A DNA stretch of 64,000 bases from Neoarius graeffei. Taxonomy: Eukaryota > Chordata > Actinopteri > Siluriformes > Ariidae. Under the pieces are notes generated by a model. The model made no database searches. It was not told the DNA's origin and worked only from the letters and a program-made list of their open reading frames with translations. Below are positions 1 to 13,000 of the stretch, piece after piece (within the stretch, counting starts at the first letter, position 1; each line of letters begins with the position of its first letter). The stretch lies in contig NC_083587.1 in assembly GCF_027579695.1 (NCBI RefSeq), positions 39,680,732-39,744,731 on the forward strand, written 5' to 3'. The translations under genes and the position numbers were made by a program.

Positions 1-261
1 TTAGGCCTATAAGTAGTAGGCAGTTTAATGAAATATTGCAATTGCAAGCTTAAAAGGATTTCGGACGCCTGATTGGTTAAAATGCAGGAAATTGCATCTA
101 AGAAATACAAAATTTTCTGGGGGAGGACCCCCAGACCCCCCTTCAAAAAAATGTCCCAGGTCACGTCACAGCACCCCCTGCCGACAATGTCTTCCTGCGC
201 CGCTGCGTGTTATGCTCTGCAATAAAAAAACAAACAAACAAACAAACATTGGTACAAACAG
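1..261. other. Intergenic, likely repeat-derived
   Basis: No gene is visible. The stretch has a G/C-run segment around 115-145 of a kind common in dispersed fish DNA repeats, and a short AAAC-type microsatellite at about 227-247. The last 11 bases (251-261) are the left target duplication of the SINE that follows. Confidence 0.4.
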
Positions 262-635
262 GGGCGGCACGGTGGTGTAGTGATTAGCGCTGTCGCCTCA
301 CAGCAAGAAGGTCCTGGGTTCGAGCCCCGTGGCCGGCGAGGGCCTTTCTGTGTGGAGTTTGCATGTTCTCCCCGTGTCCGCGTGGGTTTCCTCCGGGTGC
401 TCCAGGTTCCCCCACAGTCCAAAGACATGCAGGTTAGGTTAACTGGTGACTCTAAATTGACCGTAGGTGTGAATGTGAGTGTGAATGGTTGTCTGTGTCT
501 ATGTGTCAGCCCTGTGATGACCTGGCGACTTGTCCAGGGTGTACCCCGCCTTTCGCCCGTAGTCAGCTGGGATAGGCTCCAGCTTGCCTGCGACCCTGTA
601 GAAGGATAAAGCGGCTAGAGATAATGAGATGAGAT
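262..635 (+). mobile_element. V-SINE (Mermaid/DANA-like), full length
   Basis: A tRNA-derived head is visible with an A-box-like TGGTGTAGTG and a B-box GGTTCGAGCCC. It is followed by the conserved SINE body (CCCACAGTCCAAAGACATGC) and a GATAATGAGATGAGAT tail. The copy is flanked by an 11-bp direct repeat GGTACAAACAG at 251-261 and 636-646, so it is a complete retrotransposed copy. Apparent reading frames inside it are incidental. At least seven relatives occur in this window. Confidence 0.9.
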
Positions 636-651
636 GGTACAAACAGTGTTC

Positions 652-1073
652 GGAATATGCCGATATTTTCAGGGGGTCCCTTTTTTTTCCCTTGGGGGGG
701 TGCTTGCGCTTGTCTCAGAGCGCGGATCTCCATCGCACACTCACTTCGGATATGCAGATGCTTCCCGTTACACACGATTGCTATGTCAATAAACATCATT
801 TTGCCAATATTTTAGAGACTCCCCAACATTTCCCAAATCATGTTTTCAAGGGATCTCATGTCTGTTTCAGGGGATCTCGGATCCCCGAGTACCCCCGTAG
901 TTCGAACGGTGAGCAAGCCCATTCACTTTTTTATGCTGATAAGAGAATTACAATGGTTTTTCATGTGACAAAAATGTGCGATTAAATTGCAATTAATCGC
1001 GAGTTAACTATGACAGTCGCGACATTAATCGCGATTAAATATTTTAATCGCTTGACAGCACTAATATATATAT
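652..1073. other. Unclassified sequence, no gene
   Basis: No convincing coding sequence. Around 978-1055 there is a cluster of short inverted motifs of the AATCGCGATTAA type, which look like the end of a dispersed DNA element, but I cannot define both termini. Confidence 0.3.
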
Positions 1074-1169
1074 CCATCCATTATCTCCAGCCGCTTTATC
1101 CTGTTCTACAGGGTCGCAGGCAAGCTGGAGCCTATCCCAGCTGACTACGGGCGAAAGGCGGGGTACACC
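1074..1169 (-). mobile_element. V-SINE 3' fragment
   Basis: This is the reverse complement of the last ~95 bp of the V-SINE body (TATCCCAGCTGACTACGGGC region and the tail). The tRNA head is missing, so it is a 5'-truncated copy. Confidence 0.85.
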
Positions 1170-2121
1170 ATAGACATATAAACATAGAAGCCGCATTGAG
1201 CTGGTGGCCCGTTGCTGGGATACGTCAGAGTGTCCGCCATATTGGATGTGGCAAATCTTCCCCGTAAACCAATGCAAGTAAATGGACTGAACGTCATAAA
1301 GCCCCTTTCTACAATAATATTTAACTCGATGCCTTTTATTCACCCATTAAGACACACCCATATATATTTGGGAAACAAACAGGCATCAAAACAACATGTA
1401 TAACTTTTAATGTGATGGTGTGCGAAACACCCGTCACGTTTGAGCAAACAGACCGGTCGCTCATATGTTCATACATGCAGCATCAGCATGCATTAAAACC
1501 CTAAATGCCAGCGATATTTTTTTGGGGGAAAGAGATGGTCTCTTCCTCTCGTTGACCTGTTCGTCCAGTAACCTCATTCACAGAAGAGTCCACATTGCAA
1601 TAATTAATATTGGCTAACGGTATCCAGACATCTATAGAATAAATGCCCAATACTCGTCATAGTAGCCTATATTTATTTTCTATACATAGCTCGGAGCGAG
1701 GCAACAGTCATGCCAGTTTACGTTTATTACAGTCTTATGTATTTATTAATACAGTCTTCTGACACCATGTATGTCCTTGGCTTAATGGGTACTTTTGTAG
1801 CCTTTGGTGGCATTTTAAAGTTGCTTTCTAATTCAGACTGACAAACACACCAGCGGCATTACTGTCAGCTGAAGCCCTGTCAGCTGAAATGCCATTGGGG
1901 GCTTCGCCCAGCCCCTGTACACTGCAAACTAGCGACAGATACACGATAGATAGCTCAGGTAAGCTAATCAGTCAGCATACCGTAGCAAGCTACCAAAACC
2001 TGAGGCCACAATAACCAACCTACAAGACTGAATATGATAAATGATGGAAATGGTGGAAAAACTGGAAATAGTGAATGAAAATAAAAATTTACTGTTTTAT
2101 TTATTTATTGAGTCACCACAC
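1170..2121. other. No gene seen
   Basis: AT-rich sequence with only short, unconvincing reading frames. No terminal repeats, splice-flanked exons or known motifs could be recognised. Confidence 0.3.
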
Positions 2122-2490
2122 GGCGGCACGGTGGTGTAGTGGTTAGCACTGTCGCCTCACAGCAAGAAGGTCCGGGTTCGAGCCCCGTGGCCGGCAAGGG
2201 CCTTTCTGTGCGGAGTTTGCATGTTCTCCCCGTGTCCGCGTGGGTTTCCTCCGGGTGCTCCGGTTTCCCCCACAGTCCAAAGACATGCAGGTTAGGTTAA
2301 CTGGTGACTCTAAATTGACCGTAGGTGTGAATGTGAGTGTGAATGGTTGTCTGTGTCTATGTGTCGGCCCTGTGATGACCTGGCGACTTGTCCAGGGTGT
2401 ACCCTACCTTTCACCCGTAGTCAGCTGGGATAGGCTCCAGCTTGCCTGCGACCCTGTAGAACAGGATAAAGCGGCTAGAGATAATGAGAT
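2122..2490 (+). mobile_element. V-SINE, full length
   Basis: Complete V-SINE with tRNA head, body and GATAATGAGAT tail. Its 3' end runs straight into an AAT-rich composite microsatellite, which may have grown out of the SINE tail. No clear target duplication remains because of that expansion. Confidence 0.88.
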
Positions 2491-3195
2491 AATAATAATA
2501 AATGAGAACACTGTTTATTATCCCAGCAATAATAATAATAATAATAATAATAAGAAGAAGAGGCAAAATAAGAAGAGAAGGAGAACAACAACAATAATAA
2601 TAACAATAGCAATAATAAGAATAATAACAACAATAATAAATGAGAACACTGTTTATTATCCCAGCAATAATAATAAGAAGAAGAAGCAGAGGAAGAAGAA
2701 TAAGAGGCAAAATAAGAAGAGAAGGAGAACAACAACAAGAATAAGAACAACAATAACTAAAAAAGCACTTGGAGAGCGCAGACCTCCGCCAAGAATCCTT
2801 CAAAAAAATCCAGGATCCAGAAGGTGATCCGGATCACCGCCAAAATTTAATGAATTGTTACTTGTGCCCAGTCACATCTCTGGAAAAAAAATTTCAGAGC
2901 AATCCGTTCATAACTTTTTCCGTAATGTTGCTAACAGTCAAACCAACCAACAAACAAACAAACCAACACTACTGACAACATAACCTCCTTGGCGGAAGTA
3001 ATAACAATAAGAATAACAACAACAATAATAAATGAGAACACTGTTTATTATCCCAGCAATAATAATAATAAGAAGAAGAAGAAGAAGAAGAGGGAAAATA
3101 AGAAGAGAAGCAGAACAACAATAATAATAATAACAACAATAGCAATAATAATAATAATAACAATAATAAATGAGAACACTGTTTATTATTCCAGC

Positions 3196-3228
<33 letters not shown>

Positions 3229-3478
3229 CAGAGGAAGAAGAAGAAGAGGCAAAATAAGAAGAGAAGCAGAACAATAATAATAATAACAATAGCAATATAA
3301 TAATAATAATAATAACAATAATAAATGAGAACACTGTTTATTATTCCAGCAATAATAATAATAATAATAAGAAGAAGAAAAGGCAAAATAAGAAGAGAAG
3401 CAGAACAACAACAATAATAATAATAACAATAGCAATAAGAATAACAACAATAATAAATGAGAACACTATTATTCCAGC

Positions 3479-3513
<35 letters not shown>

Positions 3514-3735
3514 GCAGCAGAGGATGAAGAAGAATAAGAGGCAAAATAAGAAGAGAACAACAACAATAATAATAACAACAATAACAATAATAAATGAGAA
3601 CACTTTATTATTCTAGCAAGAAGAAGAAGAAGAGGAGAAGCAGAGGAAGAATAAGAGGGAAAATAAGGAGAAGCAGAACAACAATAATAATAATAACAAA
3701 AATAGCAATAATAATAATAATAATAAAACCTTTGC
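2478..3735. repeat. Composite AAT/AAG microsatellite-minisatellite
   Basis: Runs of AAT, AAC and AAG trinucleotides alternate with a fixed core, AAATGAGAACACTGTTTATT followed by a CCCAGC-like or TCCAGC-like end. The core recurs about seven times, near 2500, 2640, 3030, 3170, 3325, 3455 and 3590. Long low-complexity reading frames here (poly-Leu/Tyr, poly-Asn/Lys) are artefacts of the repeat. An unrelated block at about 2758-3000 interrupts it. It lies a few hundred bases upstream of the lztfl1 start codon. Confidence 0.85.
2758..3000. mobile_element. Short DNA element with CCTCCGCCAAG ends
   Basis: This non-repetitive block splits the composite microsatellite. It begins near ACCTCCGCCAAG (2786) and ends near CCTTGGCGGAAG (about 2987-2998), so its ends are inverted copies of each other. 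A related CCTCCGCC/GGCGGAGG pair bounds another repeat at 43505-43901. This suggests a small dispersed family; the superfamily is not recognised. Confidence 0.45.
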
Positions 3736-3740
3736 CCTCT

Positions 3741-4037
3741 ACAACTTCTTCGCGGATGTGTTCAGCGCTCTGTGCTGCCTGCCCTGATGCAGCGCCCCCT
3801 ACTGTCTCTGTGGTAGCGGTGCAGTGACGCCGTTCCGTTGCCAGGAGCCGTTTAAACAGCCTGAGGGGAAACACAGTGAGATAACGGAGTTAATTCACAT
3901 TCACTAAAATCGGCTCTGGAACGAAATAATCAGCTAGAATCCACGGTGCAGTGCCTGATTGTCCCCCGTGCTGTAACACTAGTTTACACTCTGACGTCGA
4001 TTTTTTCTGCATAAAGTCGCCTTTTCATATTGCTCCC
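3741..4037 (+). promoter_or_regulatory. lztfl1: lztfl1 promoter and 5' UTR region
   Basis: This is the only non-repetitive stretch directly upstream of the lztfl1 start codon. It has higher GC and CpG content than its surroundings, as expected for a housekeeping promoter. The sequence GTTGCCAGGAGCC at about 3836 matches one half of an RFX X-box (GTTGCC), a motif common in cilia genes, but the second half is poor. The transcription start cannot be placed from sequence. Confidence 0.45.
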
Positions 4038-4040
4038 ATG
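4038..4040 (+). CDS. lztfl1: lztfl1 exon 1 (initiator Met only)
   Basis: The ATG at 4038-4040 is followed at once by the donor GTAAGTAGC. Joined to exon 2 it reads Met-Ala-Asp-Phe-Gly, as expected for the LZTFL1 N-terminus. The start codon is therefore separated from the rest of the coding sequence by about 11.2 kb. Confidence 0.85.
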
Positions 4041-7000
4041 GTAAGTAGCTAGCTTAGCTCCGGGAGGCTAGCGAGCTCACTGCATTACTGAGACTGGATG
4101 GTGATCTCAGAGTGAGGAGTGAGTTCACTGCATTACTGAACTGCTAGTTACTGAGACTGGATGGTGATCTCAGAGTGAGTTCACTGCATTACTGAACTGC
4201 TAGTTACTGAGACTGGATGGTGATCTCAGAGTGAGGAGTGAGTTCACTGCATTACTGAACCGCTAGTTACTGAGACTGGATGGTGATCTCAGAGTGAGGA
4301 GTGAGTTCACTGCATTACTGAACTGCTAGTTACTGAGACTGGATGGTGATCTCAGAGTGAGGAGCGAGCTCACTGCATTACTGAACTGCTAGTTACTGAG
4401 ACTGGATGGTGATCTCAGAGTGAGGAGTGAGTTCACTGCATTACTGAACTGCTAGTTACTGAGACTGGATGGTGATCTCAGAGTGAGGAGTGAGTTCACT
4501 GCATTACTGAACTGCTAGTTACTGAGACTGGATGGTGATCTCAGAGTGAGGAGTGAGTTCACTGCATTACTGAACCGCTAGTTACTGAGACTGGATGGTG
4601 ATCTCAGAGTGAGGAGTGAGTTCACTGCATTACTGAACTGCTAGTTACTGAGACTGGATGGTGATCTCAGAGTGAGTTCACTGCATTACTGAACTGCTAG
4701 TTACTGAGACTGGATGGTGATCTCAGAGTGAGGAGTGAGTTCACTGCATTACTGAACCGCTAGTTACTGAGACTGGATGGTGATCTCAGAGTGAGGAGTG
4801 AGTTCACTGCATTACTGAACTGCTAGTTACTGAGACTGGATGGTGATCTCAGAGTGAGGAGCGAGCTCACTGCATTACTGAACTGCTAGTTACTGAGACT
4901 GGATGGTGATCTCAGAGTGAGGAGTGAGTTCACTGCATTACTGAACTGCTAGTTACTGAGACTGGATGGTGATCTCAGAGTGAGGAGCGAGCTCACTGCA
5001 TTACTGAACCGCTAGTTACTGAGACTGGATGGTGATCTCAGAGTGAGGAGTGAGTTCACTGCATTACTGAACCGCTAGTTACTGAGACTGGATGGTGATC
5101 TCAGAGTGAGGAGTGAGTTCACTGCATTACTGAACCGCTAGTTACTGAGACTGGATGGTGATCTCAGAGTGAGGAGCGAGCTCACTGCATTACTGAACTG
5201 CTAGTTACTGAGACTGGATGGTGATCTCAGAGTGAGGAGTGAGCTCACTGCATTACTGAACCGCTAGTTACTGAGACTGGATGGTGATCTCAGAGTGAGG
5301 AGTGAGTTCACTGCATTACTGAACTGCTAGTTACTGAGACTGGATGGTGATCTCAGAGTGAGGAGTGAGTTCACTGCATTACTGAACCGCTAGTTACTGA
5401 GACTGGATGGTGATCTCAGAGTGAGGAGTGAGCTCACTGCATTACTGAACTGCTAGTTACTGAGACTGGATGGTGATCTCAGAGTGAGGAGTGAGTTCAC
5501 TGCATTACTGAACCGCTAGTTACTGAGACTGGATGGTGATCTCAGAGTGAGGAGTGAGCTCACTGCATTACTGAACCGCTAGTTACTGAGACTGGATGGT
5601 GATCTCAGAGTGAGGAGTGAGTTCACTGCATTACTGAACCGCTAGTTACTGAGACTGGATGGTGATCTCAGAGTGAGGAGCGAGCTCACTGCATTACTGA
5701 ACTGCTAGTTACTGAGACTGGATGGTGATCTCAGAGTGAGGAGTGAGTTCACTGCATTACTGAACTGCTAGTTACTGAGACTGGATGGTGATCTGAGAGT
5801 GAGGAGTGAGTTCACTGCATTACTGAACCGCTAGTTACTGAGACTGGATGGTGATCTCAGAGTGAGGAGCGAGTTCACTGCATTACTGAACTGCTAGTTA
5901 CTGAGACTGGATGGTGATCTGAGAGTGAGGAGTGAGTTCACTGCATTACTGAACCGCTAGTTACTGAGACTGGATGGTGATCTCAGAGTGAGGAGTGAGT
6001 TCACTGCATTACTGAACCGCTAGTTACTGAGACTGGATGGTGATCTCAGAGTGAGGAGCGAGCTCACTGCATTACTGAACTGCTAGTTACTGAGACTGGA
6101 TGGTGATCTCAGAGTGAGGAGTGAGTTCACTGCATTACTGAACTGCTAGTTACTGAGACTGGATGGTGATCTGAGAGTGAGGAGTGAGTTCACTGCATTA
6201 CTGAACCGCTAGTTACTGAGACTGGATGGTGATCTCAGAGTGAGGAGTGAGTTCACTGCATTACTGAACTGCTAGTTACTGAGACTGGATGGTGATCTCA
6301 GAGTGAGGAGTGAGTTCACTGCATTACTGAACTGCTAGTTACTGAGACTGGATGGTGATCTCAGAGTGAGGAGTGAGTTCACTGCATTACTGAACTGCTA
6401 GTTACTGAGACTGGATGGTGATCTCAGAGTGAGGAGTGAGTTCACTGCATTACTGAACCGCTAGTTACTGAGACTGGATGGTGATCTCAGAGTGAGGAGC
6501 GAGCTCACTGCATTACTGAACTGCTAGTTACTGAGACTGGATGGTGATCTCAGAGTGAGGAGTGAGTTCACTGCATTACTGAACTGCTAGTTACTGAGAC
6601 TGGATGGTGATCTGAGAGTGAGGAGTGAGTTCACTGCATTACTGAACCGCTAGTTACTGAGACTGGATGGTGATCTCAGAGTGAGGAGTGAGTTCACTGC
6701 ATTACTGAACTGCTAGTTACTGAGACTGGATGGTGATCTCAGAGTGAGGAGTGAGTTCACTGCATTACTGAACCGCTAGTTACTGAGACTGGATGGTGAT
6801 CTCAGAGTGAGGAGCGAGCTCACTGCATTACTGAACTGCTAGTTACTGAGACTGGATGGTGATCTCAGAGTGAGGAGTGAGTTCACTGCATTACTGAACT
6901 GCTAGTTACTGAGACTGGATGGTGATCTCAGAGTGAGGAGCGAGCTCACTGCATTACTGAACTGCTAGTTACTGAGACTGGATGGTGATCTCAGAGTGAG

Positions 7001-10000
7001 GAGTGAGTTCACTGCATTACTGAACTGCTAGTTACTGAGACTGGATGGTGATCTCAGAGTGAGGAGTGAGTTCACTGCATTACTGAACTGCTAGTTACTG
7101 AGACTGGATGGTGATCTCAGAGTGAGGAGTGAGTTCACTGCATTACTGAACTGCTAGTTACTGAGACTGGATGGTGATCTCAGAGTGAGGAGTGAGTTCA
7201 CTGCATTACTGAACTGCTAGTTACTGAGACTGGATGGTGATCTCAGAGTGAGGAGTGAGCTCACTGCATTACTGAACCGCTAGTTACTGAGACTGGATGG
7301 TGATCTCAGAGTGAGGAGTGAGCTCACTGCATTACTGAACCGCTAGTTACTGAGACTGGATGGTGATCTCAGAGTGAGGAGCGAGCTCACTGCATTACTG
7401 AACTGCTAGTTACTGAGACTGGATGGTGATCTCAGAGTGAGGAGCGAGCTCACTGCATTACTGAACCGCTAGTTACTGAGACTGGATGGTGATCTCAGAG
7501 TGAGGAGTGAGTTCACTGCATTACTGAACCGCTAGTTACTGAGACTGGATGGTGATCTCAGAGTGAGGAGCGAGCTCACTGCATTACTGAACTGCTAGTT
7601 ACTGAGACTGGATGGTGATCTCAGAGTGAGGAGTGAGTTCACTGCATTACTGAACTGCTAGTTACTGAGACTGGATGGTGATCTCAGAGTGAGGAGCGAG
7701 CTCACTGCATTACTGAACTGCTAGTTACTGAGACTGGATGGTGATCTCAGAGTGAGGAGCGAGTTCACTGCATTACTGAACTGCTAGTTACTGAGACTGG
7801 ATGGTGATCTCAGAGTGAGGAGTGAGCTCACTGCATTACTGAACTGCTAGTTACTGAGACTGGATGGTGATCTCAGAGTGAGGAGCGAGCTCACTGCATT
7901 ACTGAACTGCTAGTTACTGAGACTGGATGGTGATCTCAGAGTGAGGAGTGAGTTCACTGCATTACTGAACTGCTAGTTACTGAGACTGGATGGTGATCTC
8001 AGAGTGAGGAGTGAGTTCACTGCATTACTGAACTGCTAGTTACTGAGACTGGATGGTGATCTCAGAGTGAGGAGTGAGCTCACTGCATTACTGAACCGCT
8101 AGTTACTGAGACTGGATGGTGATCTCAGAGTGAGGAGTGAGCTCACTGCATTACTGAACTGCTAGTTACTGAGACTGGATGGTGATCTCAGAGTGAGGAG
8201 CGAGCTCACTGCATTACTGAACTGCTAGTTACTGAGACTGGATGGTGATCTCAGAGTGAGGAGCGAGCTCACTGCATTACTGAACCGCTAGTTACTGAGA
8301 CTGGATGGTGATCTCAGAGTGAGGAGTGAGTTCACTGCATTACTGAACCGCTAGTTACTGAGACTGGATGGTGATCTCAGAGTGAGGAGCGAGCTCACTG
8401 CATTACTGAACTGCTAGTTACTGAGACTGGATGGTGATCTCAGAGTGAGGAGCGAGCTCACTGCATTACTGAACTGCTAGTTACTGAGACTGGATGGTGA
8501 TCTCAGAGTGAGGAGCGAGCTCACTGCATTACTGAACCGCTAGTTACTGAGACTGGATGGTGATCTCAGAGTGAGGAGTGAGTTCACTGCATTACTGAAC
8601 CGCTAGTTACTGAGACTGGATGGTGATCTCAGAGTGAGGAGTGAGTTCACTGCATTACTGAACCGCTAGTTACTGAGACTGGATGGTGATCTCAGAGTGA
8701 GGAGCGAGCTCACTGCATTACTGAACTGCTAGTTACTGAGACTGGATGGTGATCTCAGAGTGAGGAGCGAGCTCACTGCATTACTGAACTGCTAGTTACT
8801 GAGACTGGATGGTGATCTCAGAGTGAGGAGCGAGCTCACTGCATTACTGAACTGCTAGTTACTGAGACTGGATGGTGATCTCAGAGTGAGGAGCGAGCTC
8901 ACTGCATTACTGAACTGCTAGTTACTGAGACTGGATGGTGATCTCAGAGTGAGGAGTGAGTTCACTGCATTACTGAACTGCTAGTTACTGAGACTGGATG
9001 GTGATCTGAGAGTGAGGAGTGAGTTCACTGCATTACTGAACCGCTAGTTACTGAGACTGGATGGTGATCTCAGAGTGAGGAGTGAGTTCACTGCATTACT
9101 GAACCGCTAGTTACTGAGACTGGATGGTGATCTCAGAGTGAGGAGTGAGTTCACTGCATTACTGAACTGCTAGTTACTGAGACTGGATGGTGATCTCAGA
9201 GTGAGGAGTGAGTTCACTGCATTACTGAACTGCTAGTTACTGAGACTGGATGGTGATCTCAGAGTGAGGAGTGAGTTCACTGCATTACTGAACTGCTAGT
9301 TACTGAGACTGGATGGTGATCTCAGAGTGAGGAGTGAGTTCACTGCATTACTGAACCGCTAGTTACTGAGACTGGATGGTGATCTCAGAGTGAGGAGCGA
9401 GCTCACTGCATTACTGAACTGCTAGTTACTGAGACTGGATGGTGATCTCAGAGTGAGGAGTGAGTTCACTGCATTACTGAACTGCTAGTTACTGAGACTG
9501 GATGGTGATCTGAGAGTGAGGAGTGAGTTCACTGCATTACTGAACCGCTAGTTACTGAGACTGGATGGTGATCTCAGAGTGAGGAGTGAGTTCACTGCAT
9601 TACTGAACTGCTAGTTACTGAGACTGGATGGTGATCTCAGAGTGAGGAGTGAGTTCACTGCATTACTGAACCGCTAGTTACTGAGACTGGATGGTGATCT
9701 CAGAGTGAGGAGCGAGCTCACTGCATTACTGAACTGCTAGTTACTGAGACTGGATGGTGATCTCAGAGTGAGGAGTGAGTTCACTGCATTACTGAACTGC
9801 TAGTTACTGAGACTGGATGGTGATCTCAGAGTGAGGAGCGAGCTCACTGCATTACTGAACTGCTAGTTACTGAGACTGGATGGTGATCTCAGAGTGAGGA
9901 GCGAGTTCACTGCATTACTGAACTGCTAGTTACTGAGACTGGATGGTGATCTCAGAGTGAGGAGTGAGCTCACTGCATTACTGAACTGCTAGTTACTGAG

Positions 10001-13000
10001 ACTGGATGGTGATCTCAGAGTGAGGAGCGAGCTCACTGCATTACTGAACTGCTAGTTACTGAGACTGGATGGTGATCTCAGAGTGAGGAGCGAGTTCACT
10101 GCATTACTGAACTGCTAGTTACTGAGACTGGATGGTGATCTCAGAGTGAGGAGTGAGTTCACTGCATTACTGAACTGCTAGTTACTGAGACTGGATGGTG
10201 ATCTCAGAGTGAGGAGTGAGCTCACTGCATTACTGAACCGCTAGTTACTGAGACTGGATGGTGATCTCAGAGTGAGGAGTGAGCTCACTGCATTACTGAA
10301 CTGCTAGTTACTGAGACTGGATGGTGATCTCAGAGTGAGGAGCGAGCTCACTGCATTACTGAACTGCTAGTTACTGAGACTGGATGGTGATCTCAGAGTG
10401 AGGAGCGAGCTCACTGCATTACTGAACCGCTAGTTACTGAGACTGGATGGTGATCTCAGAGTGAGGAGTGAGTTCACTGCATTACTGAACCGCTAGTTAC
10501 TGAGACTGGATGGTGATCTCAGAGTGAGGAGCGAGCTCACTGCATTACTGAACTGCTAGTTACTGAGACTGGATGGTGATCTCAGAGTGAGGAGCGAGTT
10601 CACTGCATTACTGAACTGCTAGTTACTGAGACTGGATGGTGATCTCAGAGTGAGGAGCGAGTTCACTGCATTACTGAACTGCTAGTTACTGAGACTGGAT
10701 GGTGATCTCAGAGTGAGGAGTGAGTTCACTGCATTACTGAACTGCTAGTTACTGAGACTGGATGGTGATCTCAGAGTGAGGAGCGAGCTCACTGCATTAC
10801 TGAACCGCTAGTTACTGAGACTGGATGGTGATCTCAGAGTGAGGAGTGAGTTCACTGCATTACTGAACCGCTAGTTACTGAGACTGGATGGTGATCTCAG
10901 AGTGAGGAGTGAGTTCACTGCATTACTGAACCGCTAGTTACTGAGACTGGATGGTGATCTCAGAGTGAGGAGCGAGCTCACTGCATTACTGAACTGCTAG
11001 TTACTGAGACTGGATGGTGATCTCAGAGTGAGGAGCGAGCTCACTGCATTACTGAACTGCTAGTTACTGAGACTGGATGGTGATCTCAGAGTGAGGAGCG
11101 AGCTCACTGCATTACTGAACTGCTAGTTACTGAGACTGGATGGTGATCTCAGAGTGAGGAGCGAGCTCACTGCATTACTGAACTGCTAGTTACTGAGACT
11201 GGATGGTGATCTCAGAGTGAGGAGTGAGTTCACTGACAGCATCGTTAAACATATGACGAGCTATAGTGTTAGCTGGCTGATAGTGTGCAGGATAATAACA
11301 GAGAAGAAACACGGAGATGTCCCTGGAGCTCCTCTAGTGAACTGTGTGCTAGTAGCTGTTCTCTGGTTAGCTCCGAAACACTGCATTCTGTGGGACGCCA
11401 TCCGTTAGCACTTGGACCTTGGACTGTTTATTGGCTACAAATGCCATAGTTTGTTTGTAAGTCGGCTGCTAATAGCATCTGTCCTCCTGAAGACGCCATG
11501 GTTTATCTTGTATTAACCTGCACAGTAGCCACGGGTGCATGGGATTATAATCCGACTCTGTAGAATATTTGGACATGGGACCAGAATATTTCATCCAGCT
11601 GGAAGCCCCAATGCTCTAAAGCCTGATTCATCGCACAAGTTAATTAGTATTAGATTTAATACCACAGGTTCTGAAAGACTTCAGACCACTTCAGCCTTTG
11701 CACACTTTGCTCTTTTGATTAAATTTGTTTTTTAAACCCCATTTTGTCCATCATTCTACACAGAATAATCCATAATGGCAAAGCGATGATTTCTAATGTT
11801 GCACATTAGAAATCAAAAACCGGAATCATAACAGTGCATGTAAACAGATTAGGAACTGGTTTGTGGTGCTTGAAAGTTTGTGAACCCTTTAGAATTTTCT
11901 ATATTTCTGCATAAATATGACCAAAAACATCATCAGATTTTCACACAAGTCCTAAAAGTAGATAAAGAGAACCCAGTTAAACAAATGAGACAAAAATATT
12001 ATACTTGGTCATTTATTTATTCAGGAAAATGATCCAATATTACGTATCTGTGAGTGGCAAAAGTATGTGAACCTTTGCTTTCCGTATCTGGTGTGACCCC
12101 CTTGTGCAGCAATAACTGCAACTAAACGTTTGCGGTAACTGTTGATCAGTCCTGCACACCGGCTTGGAGGAATTTTAGCCCATTCCTCCATGCAGAACAG
12201 CTTCAACTCTGGGATGTTGGTGGGTTTCCTCGCATGAACTGCTCGCTTCAGGTCTTTCCACAAGATTTCGATTAGATTAAGGTCAGGACTTTGACTTGGC
12301 CATTCCAAAACATTAACTTTATTCTTCTTTAACCATTCTTTGGTAGAACGACTTGTGTGCTTAGGGTCGTTGTCTTGCTGCATGACCCACCTTCTCTTGA
12401 GATTCAGTTCATGGACAGATGTCCTGACATTTTCCTTTAGAATTCACTGGTATAATTCAGAATTCATTGTTCCATCAATGATGGCAAGCCGTCCTGGCCC
12501 AGATGCAGCAAAACCGGCCCAAACCATGATACTACCACCACCATGTTTCACAGATGGGATAAGGTTCTTATGCTGGAATGCAGTGTTTTCCTTTCTCCAA
12601 ACATAGCGCTTCTCATTTAAACCAAAAAGGTCTATTTTGGTCTCATCCGTCCACAAAACATTTTTCCAATAGCCTTCTGTCTTGTCAACATGATCTTTAG
12701 CAAACTGCAGACGAGCAGCAATGTTCTTTTTGGAGAGCAGTGGCTTTCTCCTTGCAACCCTGCCATGCACACCATTGTTGTTCAGTGTTCTCCTGATGGT
12801 GGACTCATGAACATTAACATTAGCCAATGTGAGAGAAGCCTCCAGTTGCTTAGAAGTTACTCTGGGGTCCTTTGTGACCTCGCCGACTATTACATGCCTT
12901 GCTCTTGGAGTGATCTCTGTTGGTCGACCACTCCTGGGGAGGGTAAGATTGGTCTTGAATTTCCTCCATTTGTACACAGTCTGTCTGATTGTGGATTGGT

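Noticed and set aside
262..330. Functional tRNA genes at the V-SINE heads
   Set aside because: A- and B-box-like motifs are present but no cloverleaf acceptor stem closes; these are SINE promoters.
280..609. Recurrent ~105-residue frame ending [13 protein letters not shown], also at 34986 and 45026
   Set aside because: It is the V-SINE body read in one frame; it recurs because the SINE does.
2240..3587. Long poly-Leu/Tyr and poly-Asn/Lys reading frames on both strands
   Set aside because: They are translations of AAT/AAG/AAC repeats and a SINE, with no start context or conserved domain.
3829..3850. RFX X-box upstream of lztfl1
   Set aside because: Only one half-site (GTTGCC) fits; kept only as a weak remark under the promoter entry.
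4069..11235. CRISPR-like array
   Set aside because: Units are contiguous with no spacers, and the setting is a vertebrate intron.
4069..11235. Repeat-encoded protein (63 bp = 21 codons)
   Set aside because: Every frame on both strands has stops within the unit.
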